A model generated the notes under the pieces. It was not told the DNA's origin, made no database searches, and worked only from the letters and a program-made list of their open reading frames with translations. Positions 50,234-59,187 of a stretch of 64,000 nucleotides of DNA are shown one piece after another. Position numbers and translations under genes: made by a program. Position 1 is the stretch's first letter. Every line of letters starts with the position of its first letter. This DNA comes from Paraburkholderia fungorum. Lineage in GTDB: Bacteria > Pseudomonadota > Gammaproteobacteria > Burkholderiales > Burkholderiaceae. The DNA is taken from contig NZ_MCAS01000006.1 in NCBI RefSeq assembly GCF_003610895.1, positions 154,177 through 218,176 on the forward strand, read 5' to 3'.

Positions 50234-51445
50234 TTAGAAAGCGCTCTTTCGGCGCAATCCTCCGCCCACAGCGAGAGCACACAGGGTCAGCAAACAAAAC
50301 CCTGCTCCCGCGTAAAACGTCGCGCTTGCCCCAAACCGGTCCCACAGTTCGCCTGCGACTAAGCTGGCGACCAGGGTCACGAGACCGGTCATCAGGTTGA
50401 ACAACCCAAATGCAGTGCCTTTAAGGTCCGAAGGTGCTGCATGGGCGACCATCGTCGCCAGCAGACCCTGTGTCAGCCCCATGTGCAAACCCCAAAGCGC
50501 GACGCCCAGCAGCACGACCGGCCACTGGCTTCCGTGGGCAAGCACGATATCCGACGCAAAGAGCACCATGAGGCCGACAGCCAGAAGCCTGGTGTGGCTC
50601 ATCGAGTCGGCAAGCTTTCCAGACGGATAGGCCGATACCGCATACACGACGTTCATCGCGACCATCACGAGAGGCACGAGTGCCACGGGTATACCGCCCT
50701 GCATGGCGCGCAGAACGAGGAATGCTTCGCTGAACCTCGCGAGCGCGAACACTGTGCCGACGAACACGACGCCCCAATAGTTGCGACTCAGCTTCCTCAG
50801 GTTTTCAGGCGTCATTGGATTGACGCGTTTTACGCCCGCCTGATGCGCAGGTTCGCCGATACCGAATACCAGTAATGCCACGGCGACGAGGCCCGGAATC
50901 ACGGCGACCCAGAACACTCGACGGAAGTTGTCCGCCCACAACAGCATCAATCCGACGGCCAGCAACGGGCCAAGAAAAGCGCCAACCGTGTCGAGTGATT
51001 GACGCAGTCCGTACGCGGCACCACGCAGATGCGTAGGCGTGATGTCAGCCACGAGCGCATCGCGCGGCGCGCCTCTCACGCCTTTCCCGACTCTGTCTGC
51101 AACACGCACGGCGAGCACGATGCCCGCCGTGGGCGCGAGAGCGAACAGCGGCTTGCTCAACGCCCCGATGCTGTATCCGGTGACCGCAAGCCATTTCCGG
51201 TTGCCGAGGTAGTCGCTCAGTGCGCCGGAGAACATCTTCACGATGGGTGTAGTGGCTTCTGCGATGCCTTCAATCAGGCCGACCATCGTTGCGCTCGCAC
51301 CGAGACTCGTCACCAGGAACATCGGCAGCAGGCTGTGGACGATTTCCGACGAAATATCCATGAACATGCTGACGAAACCCAGCATCCAGACGCCACGGGG
51401 AATCTGGCCGAGGGTGTTGCTGCGCAGCGTGGATTTGGTCTGCAT
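50234..51445 (-). CDS. MFS transporter
   Basis: A 403-residue twelve-helix major facilitator. The N-terminal pattern GFVSMFMDISSEIVHSLLPMFL, the loop motif RVADRVGKGVRGAPRDALVAD and a central cytoplasmic loop (GVKRVNPMTPENLRKLSR) are visible. The substrate is unknown; such proteins include drug and sugar-phosphate exporters. ATG 51445 was preferred to an upstream TTG at 51463. It lies 105 bp after the RND pump gene in the same direction. Confidence 0.83.
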   Translation of the reverse strand: MQTKSTLRSNTLGQIPRGVWMLGFVSMFMDISSEIVHSLLPMFLVTSLGASATMVGLIEGIAEATTPIVKMFSGALSDYLGNRKWLAVTGYSIGALSKPLFALAPTAGIVLAVRVADRVGKGVRGAPRDALVADITPTHLRGAAYGLRQSLDTVGAFLGPLLAVGLMLLWADNFRRVFWVAVIPGLVAVALLVFGIGEPAHQAGVKRVNPMTPENLRKLSRNYWGVVFVGTVFALARFSEAFLVLRAMQGGIPVALVPLVMVAMNVVYAVSAYPSGKLADSMSHTRLLAVGLMVLFASDIVLAHGSQWPVVLLGVALWGLHMGLTQGLLATMVAHAAPSDLKGTAFGLFNLMTGLVTLVASLVAGELWDRFGASATFYAGAGFCLLTLCALAVGGGLRRKSAF

Positions 51446-51550
51446 CGTTTCTCGATTTAGCAAGTGTCAGATTCAACTGCGGTGCGGTCGGGCATCCATA
51501 TAGCGCCATTATGAAGCGATGCCAATGACGCGCGATGGTCTGCCGCGTCC

Positions 51551-54500
51551 TTACAGTGTCTTCTGACGTTGCTTCTCGCGCCTGTACACATAAAGAGCCG
51601 GCAGCAGGTTTGTGCTGAGCAGGCCACTCCAGACTAACCCGCCCAGCGTAACGATGGCCAACCCCTGTTCCGGAGCGGCGCCCTTGCCGAAGCCGAGCGC
51701 GGTCGGCAGCAGGCCCAGTGAGGCTGTCAGGACCGTCAGGAGAATCGGCCTGAAGCGCACCTCAACCGCGTCGCGCACGGCGTCGACCACAGAGAGTCCC
51801 TGCGCTTCGTTTCGCTTCACCAGTTGCAGTAGCACGATGCCGTGGTTCAGGCTCACCCCAATCAGGGTGAGAAAGGCAATCAGGCCGATTGCATTCAGGC
51901 CAACCCCGCTCACCACCAGCGCGATTGCGCCTCCGGAGAACGCCAGCGGCATTTGCAGCAACAGCAGGCCGGGCACGAGCAAGCCGTCAAACTGCAGTGT
52001 CAGGATACCCAGCATCAGCGCGAGTGCGACCACTGCCGCGACACCTACGTTGATTGCCGCCCGTTCGAGTTGCGGATACAGGCCGCCGAACTTCACTTCA
52101 TAACCCGCCGGCAAGGAAAGCGTCGCAAGCGCCTGTCTGGAAGCGGAAATCACCTGTCCGAGCGGGGCCGTTGGTGTCGCGAGTATCTCAATCGCGCGGA
52201 GTCCGTTCAGATGCCTGATGACATTGGGTCCAGTCGCCATGCGGACATCGGCCACATCGCTCAGGGCAATCCAACCGTTAGCCATCACCGGGAGCTGCCT
52301 TAGCTGCTCGATGGACAGGTGTGTGGGGTCGGCCAGTCTGACAAACACATCCACGTGGCCGTTGCCTTCGGGGACCGTGGCAACCGTTTGCCCGGCCAGC
52401 AGGATATGCAGTTGGGAGAAGAGCTGTGCGGGCGTGATGCCATGGAGCGTCAGGCCGTTCGGTCTGGGCGTGATTTGCAATTCGGTGATTGGATAGCCGT
52501 CGTTGTTGAACACGCCCGACAGGTTGGGCACGCCTGCGAGTCGACGCGTGACTTCCGACGAGAGTGACTGCAAGGTTGCAATCGAGTCGCCGTACACATC
52601 GATAACGAATGGCTGAGGTAAGCCGGAAAGGGTCTCGCCAACCCGCTCAAGGGTCGGCGTTCCAATTGCAGTCTGTACGCCGGGTAGTTTCGATGCATCG
52701 AGTACCTGCTGGCCGATTCTGTCGAGACTGCTTGCATTTACGTTCGGCTTCAGCGCAATCTGAATCTCGCCAGCGTAGGCGGGCTCCGTATAGGACGTCC
52801 CGGACGCCGAGCCGACGCGCGAAAACACATGAGCGACGGGCCCGAGTCCGCGCAATCGCTCGCTAATGCGGTCCGCGGCGTCCTGAGCATCATGCAACGA
52901 CGTGCCAGGCGGCAGGGTAAAGCTTTCGAGCAGCACAGCCTCGTTCGGCAACGGTAAGAAATCCACCGGGACCAGCGCCAGTCCAGCGATAGAGACCACG
53001 AAAATGGCCACGCATGCCCAGAGCGAGCGCTTGGGGCGACGCAGGGTGAATTCGAACAGACGGAGATTATGGCCTTTGAGCCACGCGACTGCATGCGCAC
53101 CTGATGATGTGCGCTTTTCGGCGTGAGGCCCGATGAATCCCAGTACCAGCGGAATCACGCTCAATGAAATGATGAGTGACGCAATCAGGCTCACCGTCAT
53201 CGCCAGCGAAAACGGCACAAAGAACAGTCCCGCCAGGCCGCCCACGAACGCGAGCGGCAGAAACACCGCGACAGTCGTCATCGTCCCGGAAATGTCAGGC
53301 CCGGCAATGTCACGTAAACCACGCGCAACGCCTTCCCACCGGGCGTCGCCGGCCTCCCATCGGTGGTAGATGCTTTCCAGCACAATGATGGCATCGTCGG
53401 CAAGCAGCCCCACGGCTACCGACAAGGCGCCGAATGTCAGTAAATTCAGCGTTTGTCCGGCCAGGTACAGCCCGGCGATACCGAGCAGAAGCGAGAGGGG
53501 AATACTCAGGGCCACCGCCCATATTCCGCGGCTCGCGCCCAGCATCCAGAACAGGACTGCAACGGCGAGTACCGCGCCGATAGCGAGATTGCGGCTCAAA
53601 TCAGTGGCGACCACGCCGACGATATGTCCCTGGCTGTAGATGCGCACGAAACGGGCGCCGCCGGGTAACTGGGGCTCCAGTTCATGAAGTGTCCTGTCAA
53701 CCTCGTTGACAACCGGGAGTGTTGAAGCGTCCGGCTGCTTGAACACCACCAGCGCGATGGTAGGCCTGTTGTCAAGTTTGACGGAGTGGTGAGATGGAGG
53801 AGCGGAACGGACTATGTCGGCAATCGCGCCTAGAGGGACGGCGCCACTGGGTGTCGGCAGAGATACGGCCGCGTATTCGGACGGCCGCGTCGGCAGACTT
53901 CTTCCTTCAACAAAAATGTCTTGATGGCCCAGGTCGACATAGCCGCCAGGCACCATGCCCGTGGCAGCCCCGAGCGACGCAGCGAGCGTCGACGCAGAGA
54001 CGTTAAAGCGTTGCATTTTCAGGAGGTCAGGGCGGACCCAGATGGCATCCTGGCCTGGCCCCGCTACCGATACGCGTTGCACGCCTGGAACCGCCCGGAT
54101 GCGAGGAGCAAGATTCGACTCGACGACACGTTGCACCATTGACGCGTCTACGCCGTCAGGAATCTGGACGGCGTAGTCGGCAACCTCGTTTATCGCGTTG
54201 CCGGAGATTTCCGTTGTCAAGGTCGCGCCATTTGGCAGCGAGCCGTTGATGCGCCCGATGGCGCCGTTGACGTCTTGCAGCGCGCCTGTTGCGGCAGTCC
54301 CCTCTGCGAAACGTGCTTCAATTCTGACGGAGCCCTGGCCTATGACCGTCCGTACGTCGCTTAGCGACTGTAGCGACTGAAGTTCGGCCTCAATTGGCCG
54401 GGATATCAGGCCTTCCAGGTCTAACGTCGTCGCACCGGGCAACTGGGCGATGATGCTCACCTGTGGCATGTTGAACTGCGGCAGGACTTCAGCGTGAATG

Positions 54501-54607
54501 TTGATAAGCGCGTAGATGCCGTAGGCAATCAGCGCGCCATACAGCATGACCCAGAGGAGAGGGCGTTTGACGATGTCGTTGAGCATGTTCTTGTCGGCAG
54601 GGACCAT
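51551..54607 (-). CDS. RND efflux pump inner-membrane transporter
   Basis: A 1018-residue proton-driven pump with twelve membrane helices in two halves. The first helix KRPLLWVMLYGALIAYGIYALI, TM4-type acidic motif GLLADDAIIVLESIYH (the paired Asp used for proton relay) and the second-half helices near ALMLGILTLQFDGLLV are recognisable. The acidic pair is of the HAE kind (DD) rather than the typical HME heavy-metal form. Substrate therefore uncertain. The start codon overlaps the stop of the adaptor gene. Confidence 0.9.
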   Translation of the reverse strand: MVPADKNMLNDIVKRPLLWVMLYGALIAYGIYALINIHAEVLPQFNMPQVSIIAQLPGATTLDLEGLISRPIEAELQSLQSLSDVRTVIGQGSVRIEARFAEGTAATGALQDVNGAIGRINGSLPNGATLTTEISGNAINEVADYAVQIPDGVDASMVQRVVESNLAPRIRAVPGVQRVSVAGPGQDAIWVRPDLLKMQRFNVSASTLAASLGAATGMVPGGYVDLGHQDIFVEGRSLPTRPSEYAAVSLPTPSGAVPLGAIADIVRSAPPSHHSVKLDNRPTIALVVFKQPDASTLPVVNEVDRTLHELEPQLPGGARFVRIYSQGHIVGVVATDLSRNLAIGAVLAVAVLFWMLGASRGIWAVALSIPLSLLLGIAGLYLAGQTLNLLTFGALSVAVGLLADDAIIVLESIYHRWEAGDARWEGVARGLRDIAGPDISGTMTTVAVFLPLAFVGGLAGLFFVPFSLAMTVSLIASLIISLSVIPLVLGFIGPHAEKRTSSGAHAVAWLKGHNLRLFEFTLRRPKRSLWACVAIFVVSIAGLALVPVDFLPLPNEAVLLESFTLPPGTSLHDAQDAADRISERLRGLGPVAHVFSRVGSASGTSYTEPAYAGEIQIALKPNVNASSLDRIGQQVLDASKLPGVQTAIGTPTLERVGETLSGLPQPFVIDVYGDSIATLQSLSSEVTRRLAGVPNLSGVFNNDGYPITELQITPRPNGLTLHGITPAQLFSQLHILLAGQTVATVPEGNGHVDVFVRLADPTHLSIEQLRQLPVMANGWIALSDVADVRMATGPNVIRHLNGLRAIEILATPTAPLGQVISASRQALATLSLPAGYEVKFGGLYPQLERAAINVGVAAVVALALMLGILTLQFDGLLVPGLLLLQMPLAFSGGAIALVVSGVGLNAIGLIAFLTLIGVSLNHGIVLLQLVKRNEAQGLSVVDAVRDAVEVRFRPILLTVLTASLGLLPTALGFGKGAAPEQGLAIVTLGGLVWSGLLSTNLLPALYVYRREKQRQKTL

Positions 54608-55644
54608 CAGTCGGCTTGCTGGTAGCGTGTGGCGAAGTCCTGGTGGAAGAGCAGATACGCGTCCTGCACTACAACCCGCTCATCCAGCGAGAGCCCCTGC
54701 ATTATTGAAGTCCAGCCTCCCTCGGATAGTCCTGGAACGACACGTCGCCGGTGATTCCCGCTCCTGTCATGCACCAGTACCCACCATTGGCCACCATCGA
54801 GCACGAGCGCTGTGGACGGAATGGCCAGCCGTTTGTCGTCGGATGTGGTTAAAGAAACTGTGCCGACCGTTCCCGTCACCAGAGCGTGCCCCGGTGCGGC
54901 ATTGAGCCAGACTTCCAGTTGTCCGGGCGCGGTAACGCTCCACGACGCGCGTTGTACGACTACGTCGATGGGCGCATCCGCGCCTTCGGCCAGAAAGACT
55001 CCCTTCATTCCGCTCGTGACCAATGAGGCGTCGTTGCCATAGAGATTTGCGACCACATGAAGACCACGCGAGGGGGCCACGGTTACCAGTGCCTGTCCAG
55101 CACTCACATATTGACCATTGGCCGCATTGACCACCGTCACAACACCTGGCTCAGATACGTCAATCGCGATAAAGCTCGCATAGCTTCGGGCCGCCGACTG
55201 CGCAGCTGCGAGCTGCTGGCGCGCGGTGTCGAGTTCGGCGCGCACGCGAACCACGGCGTCGCGCGTGCTGAGTTGCTCATCAAGCTTTTGTTGTTCGATG
55301 GCGGCAGCCTGCATTGCTGCCGATACCCGTATCTGGGCCGATTTCAGGTCAGCCGCAAGGCGCGCGCTGTCAGCTGATACCGTGGGGCCGGTCAGATGCG
55401 CAACCGTCTGCCCGGGCCGCACCGTTTCGCCGGGCAGGACGCGCAGGCCGGAGACGATGCCCGCCGTAGGCGCGCCCAGCACGGTATTGGACGCTGCCTG
55501 CACGTGCGCGGGTGCGGAGACCGTGGCCACAATGCGCTTCTGTACCGCAGGCATTGTCACGACGTCTTCGGCGAACGCTCGATGACTGACGACGGATGAT
55601 GTGATGATGACGACAGTGACGATGAACGAGCGGGCGGAATTCAT
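54607..55644 (-). CDS. RND periplasmic adaptor (membrane fusion protein)
   Basis: A 345-residue adaptor with a signal peptide to AFA. It has the lipoyl halves APTAGIVSGLRVLPGETVRPGQTVAHL and VVTVVNAANGQYVSAGQALVTV around an alpha-helical hairpin (~85-145), then beta-barrel and membrane-proximal domains. ATG 55644 was chosen since the in-frame alternative at 55674 is TTG. It links the pump to the outer-membrane factor; both flanking genes are adjacent. Confidence 0.88.
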   Translation of the reverse strand: MNSARSFIVTVVIITSSVVSHRAFAEDVVTMPAVQKRIVATVSAPAHVQAASNTVLGAPTAGIVSGLRVLPGETVRPGQTVAHLTGPTVSADSARLAADLKSAQIRVSAAMQAAAIEQQKLDEQLSTRDAVVRVRAELDTARQQLAAAQSAARSYASFIAIDVSEPGVVTVVNAANGQYVSAGQALVTVAPSRGLHVVANLYGNDASLVTSGMKGVFLAEGADAPIDVVVQRASWSVTAPGQLEVWLNAAPGHALVTGTVGTVSLTTSDDKRLAIPSTALVLDGGQWWVLVHDRSGNHRRRVVPGLSEGGWTSIMQGLSLDERVVVQDAYLLFHQDFATRYQQAD

Positions 55645-55651
55645 GGAGGAC

Positions 55652-57007
55652 CTAGTGAAGCGGTTGGTGGTCAATGGCGCTCACGCCAATCAAGGTACAG
55701 AGCTCAACCTGCTGTTGAAGTATTGAGTTCGCGAGCTTCGCCGTCGCGATGCGTTGGGTCAGCAACCGGGATTCAAGGTCGGCCAATACCGGCAGCGTCA
55801 TGTCGCCAGCGCCGTAGGCGACACGCGCCTGTTTCACCGACGCATCGAGTGCAGTCTCCATTGACCGCGCGTTACGAAGCTGGTCACCCAGCAGGCTGAG
55901 CTCTGAACTGATACCGTCTACAGCGGTGTACGCATCGTCAAGCCGTTGGGTGTATTCCTGATAGAGGCTCTCCCGTGTAGCCTTTTCGACTGCGATATTT
56001 CCCCGGTTGCCGTTGAATAGAGGAAGCGTCACCGAAACGGTAAGCCCCGAGGTGTAGATGGCAGACGTGTCCCTACCCCGCGTAACTCCAATGTCCAATC
56101 GCGGAAACTGCGCGAGGAGCGCTCCGCGATATCGCTCGTCCTGTTCGGTGTATCCCGCGCGCAGTGCGAGCAAATCGGGTCGACGCTGTCTGAGGTCAAG
56201 GAGCGCACGGTCGACCGCGTCCTGCGGCACCTCGTACTGCTCAGGCGGAGCGGCAAGTGTCAGGTGTGTCCCGGTGCGCAGTCCAAGCAGCGTATTGAGT
56301 TCCTGTGTTGCCTTGAGGTGTTCCTGTCGCAGCGTACCCAACTGTTGCACACTGTCGCGGTACGCGGTTTGTGCCTGCACGGCGACATCTCTGGTCACGT
56401 CGGCGCGAGCGAGTGCCTCCTGCATTCGTTCGGCGGCGCCTTTTTGATAGGCCACTGACTGCTCGACTTCTTTCTCGAGACGGTCGAGGCTCACATTGCT
56501 GACGTAGAGCGCATAGGCGTGGTTTGCGACTTGCCATTTCGCCCATTGAAGCACCAACTGTTTCTTCTCAAACCCTGCCGCTGCGGCTCGCTTCTTTGCC
56601 GGGCGGCCGACGAGTGCGGACACCTCGTAGCTCAACCCGACCATGAATGCAGGTACAAAGCCCTCCGCGCCGGGGCGGTCAGTACTGAAGCTGAGCGTTG
56701 GGTCTGGCAGAAGCCCGTCCGCATATTGCCGGGCGGCGGCGATATCGAGCTCGCGTTCAGCACGTCGGATATCCGGACTATGCTTGAGAGCGCGTCCAAC
56801 TACCTCGTCCACCGTCAATGGGGCGGCTGTTGACGCGATGTCCTCAGGCCATTGGGGCGTTTCCGGCAGAGGCTTCGGTGCGTATGTCGCACATCCGGTC
56901 AACACTACAGCCAGCGCGACTCGCGCGAGTGCAAAGACACCGGTATATCGCCGACCGGTTGCGGGAAGTCCGCTTTGCAACCTACTATCGTAAGCATCAT
57001 GGGTCAC
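55652..57007 (-). CDS. RND outer-membrane factor (TolC-type lipoprotein)
   Basis: About 450 residues. The signal peptide has lipobox LTGC. Two repeat TolC units follow, with VVGRALKHSPDIRRAERELDIAAARQYADGLLPDPTLSFS in the first and a matching DAVDRALLDLRQRRPDLLALRAGYTEQDER in the second, quoted here by their span. No ATG opens the gene; GTG 57007 is the best start, with TTG 57025 as alternative. It is the first gene of the pump operon and is divergent from the second response regulator. Confidence 0.85.
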   Translation of the reverse strand: MTHDAYDSRLQSGLPATGRRYTGVFALARVALAVVLTGCATYAPKPLPETPQWPEDIASTAAPLTVDEVVGRALKHSPDIRRAERELDIAAARQYADGLLPDPTLSFSTDRPGAEGFVPAFMVGLSYEVSALVGRPAKKRAAAAGFEKKQLVLQWAKWQVANHAYALYVSNVSLDRLEKEVEQSVAYQKGAAERMQEALARADVTRDVAVQAQTAYRDSVQQLGTLRQEHLKATQELNTLLGLRTGTHLTLAAPPEQYEVPQDAVDRALLDLRQRRPDLLALRAGYTEQDERYRGALLAQFPRLDIGVTRGRDTSAIYTSGLTVSVTLPLFNGNRGNIAVEKATRESLYQEYTQRLDDAYTAVDGISSELSLLGDQLRNARSMETALDASVKQARVAYGAGDMTLPVLADLESRLLTQRIATAKLANSILQQQVELCTLIGVSAIDHQPLH

Positions 57008-57053
57008 GATGGATATCCGACGCAAAAAACGCTTCGGATACTAATCCGCGAGA

Positions 57054-57070
57054 CTTAGATTTGACTTAGC
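57054..57070. promoter_or_regulatory. PmrA/QseB-type box h
   Basis: CTTAGA-N5-CTTAGC, a variant with G for A but the same exact 11-bp period. It lies between the divergent RND operon and the second response regulator, so it could serve both. Confidence 0.55.
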
Positions 57071-57096
57071 ACGCTGCTTTCGATTCGGTGAGACGC

Positions 57097-57771
57097 ATGA
57101 GAATTCTCCTTGTAGAAGACGACGAAATGATTGGCGATGCAATCGTCCAGGCATTGAAAGACGCGGCGTATGCGGCCGATTGGGTGCGCGACGCAGAGTC
57201 GGCAACCGGGGCGTTGCTCGGACGGGAGCACGATGTCGTGCTGCTGGACCTGAATCTGCCGAAGCGCGACGGCATTGACGTACTCCGGTCGCTCAGAGCG
57301 GGTGGAAGCAAGACTCCAGTGATTATTCTTACAGCGCGCGACAGTGTCGAGGACCGGATAGTCGGGCTGGATGCCGGCGCCGATGACTATCTTGTCAAGC
57401 CATTCGAAATCAGTGAATTACTCGCGCGACTTCGGGCGGTGACCCGCCGGCTCGGCGACCACGGCGATACCAGGATGACCAGCGGGAGTCTTACTCTCGA
57501 CGCTGCCACACACATGGCTGTGTATGAGAACAACGAGTGCAGGCTGACGAGTCGCGAGTTTGCGCTTTTGAGCGCGCTGTTGATGAAGCCCGGGACGGTC
57601 CTGTCGCGAAGCGACCTGGAGCGAAAACTATATGCCTGGCAGGAACAGGTCGAGAGCAATGCCGTGGAGGTGCTGATTCACGGCATCCGCAAGAAGCTCG
57701 GCGCATCGGTTATCCGCAATGTGCGAGGTGTGGGATGGTTGGTAGACAAGGAAAACAATCACGCTCTCTGA
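57097..57771 (+). CDS. OmpR-family response regulator (second, QseB/PmrA-like)
   Basis: A 224-residue regulator. Phospho-acceptor Asp51 (VVLLDLNLP), acidic EDD at 7-9, and a winged helix with LYAWQEQVESNAVEVLIHGIRKKLG, which parallels the first system at 46015. ATG 57097; a GTG at 57088 would add three residues. It likely controls the divergent RND pump. The kinase gene begins 37 bases before its stop. Confidence 0.88.
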   Translation: MRILLVEDDEMIGDAIVQALKDAAYAADWVRDAESATGALLGREHDVVLLDLNLPKRDGIDVLRSLRAGGSKTPVIILTARDSVEDRIVGLDAGADDYLVKPFEISELLARLRAVTRRLGDHGDTRMTSGSLTLDAATHMAVYENNECRLTSREFALLSALLMKPGTVLSRSDLERKLYAWQEQVESNAVEVLIHGIRKKLGASVIRNVRGVGWLVDKENNHAL

Positions 57772-59072
57772 CGCTGCAGCTATCGGCGTGGATTGGCAGC
57801 GTGATTGTGGCAGTCGGCGTGCTTGCCTGCGGGCTTTCATTCCTGTTTGCATATCAGGAGGCGAGAGAGCTTCAGGATGGTCAACTGAAACAAATCGCTG
57901 CGCTCATTGATAGCGGCGCGTTGATGTTCACGAAGTCCCGTCCATCAATTGAGAGTTCCCAGGACCCGGACGTCAGGGTGGTCATTGACCGGCTAAATGA
58001 AACACCGTCTGGCGTCGCGCAGGCTGCCGGGTTGATGATTCCGCGGGAGCTGGCCGACGGTTTTCATGATTTGAGCGGTAGTGGACAGAGCTGGCGCGTC
58101 AACATACGGACGCTCCGCAGTGGCGGGCGCATCGCCGTTGCAGAACCCTCTGCATTGCGCGACGAAATAGCGCGGGACGGTGCGATGAGAACACTCGTGC
58201 CCATGCTGCTCCTTTTGCCTGGGCTGTTCATCGTCGTTGTCGTGATTGTCAGGACGAAACTGGCGCCGTTGACACGTCTTGCTGCTGTCGTAGACTGCCA
58301 GACCGATGCCACGCTCCAGCTGTTATCAGAGGAGGGTATTGCCACAGAAGTGCTGCCCTTTGTCCGGTCAATTAACAGCCTGATTTCACGACTGAAAGAC
58401 GCCATCGGTCAGCAGCGAAGGTTTGTCGCCAGTGCAGCGCACGAGTTGCGTTCGCCGTTAGCTGCCCTGTCCTTGCAAGCGGGAAATCTGGGAGCCGCCA
58501 TTACGTCACCGGATGCCCGGGAGCGGCTGCTAGCTCTAAAGGCAGGGTTGCGCCGTACGCACCGACTGGTAGAACAACTACTCGCACTGGCACGGTCTGA
58601 ACAGGCAGTGCTGGAGGAGCCGACGACGGTATCGCTACGAGCTATGGCAACGGAGGTCATAAACGCCACAATTGGAGTCGCCCAGGAGAAGGATATCGAC
58701 CTTGGGTTCGAGCACTTCGACGAAGTTGATGCCGTTGTCGACGCGTCGTCAATGATGGTGGTGCTGAGAAACCTGGTCGACAATGCGGTGCGATATACGC
58801 CAGTTGGCGGCAAGGTGGATGTGTCTGTCGTTCATGCAGGGGGTGAAGTGATGTTTGAGGTTACCGACTCGGGTCCCGGTATTCCGGACGGCGAACTCAC
58901 CCGTGTGCTTGAACCGTTCTATCGGCTGGACCATTCTGTTGCGTCCGGAAGTGGACTGGGTCTTTCCATCGTCTCCGAGATTGCACGTCGGACTGGCGGC
59001 TGGTTGGTACTCGAGAACATCGAAGGCGGATTTCGTGCACGGTATCTCCAACCGGTACGACCGAACCGATGA
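57735..59072 (+). CDS. Sensor histidine kinase (second)
   Basis: A 445-residue kinase: membrane helices at residues ~15-36 and ~155-172, HisKA with His236 in SAAHELRSPL, N-box LVDNAVRYTP, G1 DSGPGIPDG and G2 GSGLGLSIVSEIA. ATG 57735 follows GAGGTG within the regulator gene, giving a 37-base overlap; the longer frame upstream is the regulator read out of phase. Partner of the regulator at 57097. Confidence 0.87.
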   Translation: MVGRQGKQSRSLTLQLSAWIGSVIVAVGVLACGLSFLFAYQEARELQDGQLKQIAALIDSGALMFTKSRPSIESSQDPDVRVVIDRLNETPSGVAQAAGLMIPRELADGFHDLSGSGQSWRVNIRTLRSGGRIAVAEPSALRDEIARDGAMRTLVPMLLLLPGLFIVVVVIVRTKLAPLTRLAAVVDCQTDATLQLLSEEGIATEVLPFVRSINSLISRLKDAIGQQRRFVASAAHELRSPLAALSLQAGNLGAAITSPDARERLLALKAGLRRTHRLVEQLLALARSEQAVLEEPTTVSLRAMATEVINATIGVAQEKDIDLGFEHFDEVDAVVDASSMMVVLRNLVDNAVRYTPVGGKVDVSVVHAGGEVMFEVTDSGPGIPDGELTRVLEPFYRLDHSVASGSGLGLSIVSEIARRTGGWLVLENIEGGFRARYLQPVRPNR

Positions 59073-59187
59073 CTTCGGTAGCTGCGGGGCCGTAGGTGCT
59101 CGGTTGTTGAGTGACGCGTACCTGCACCATCTGACGCACTACCGGCGGCAAACTGAACGGTGCTGAGCGACAGCTGGGGCGCGGACC

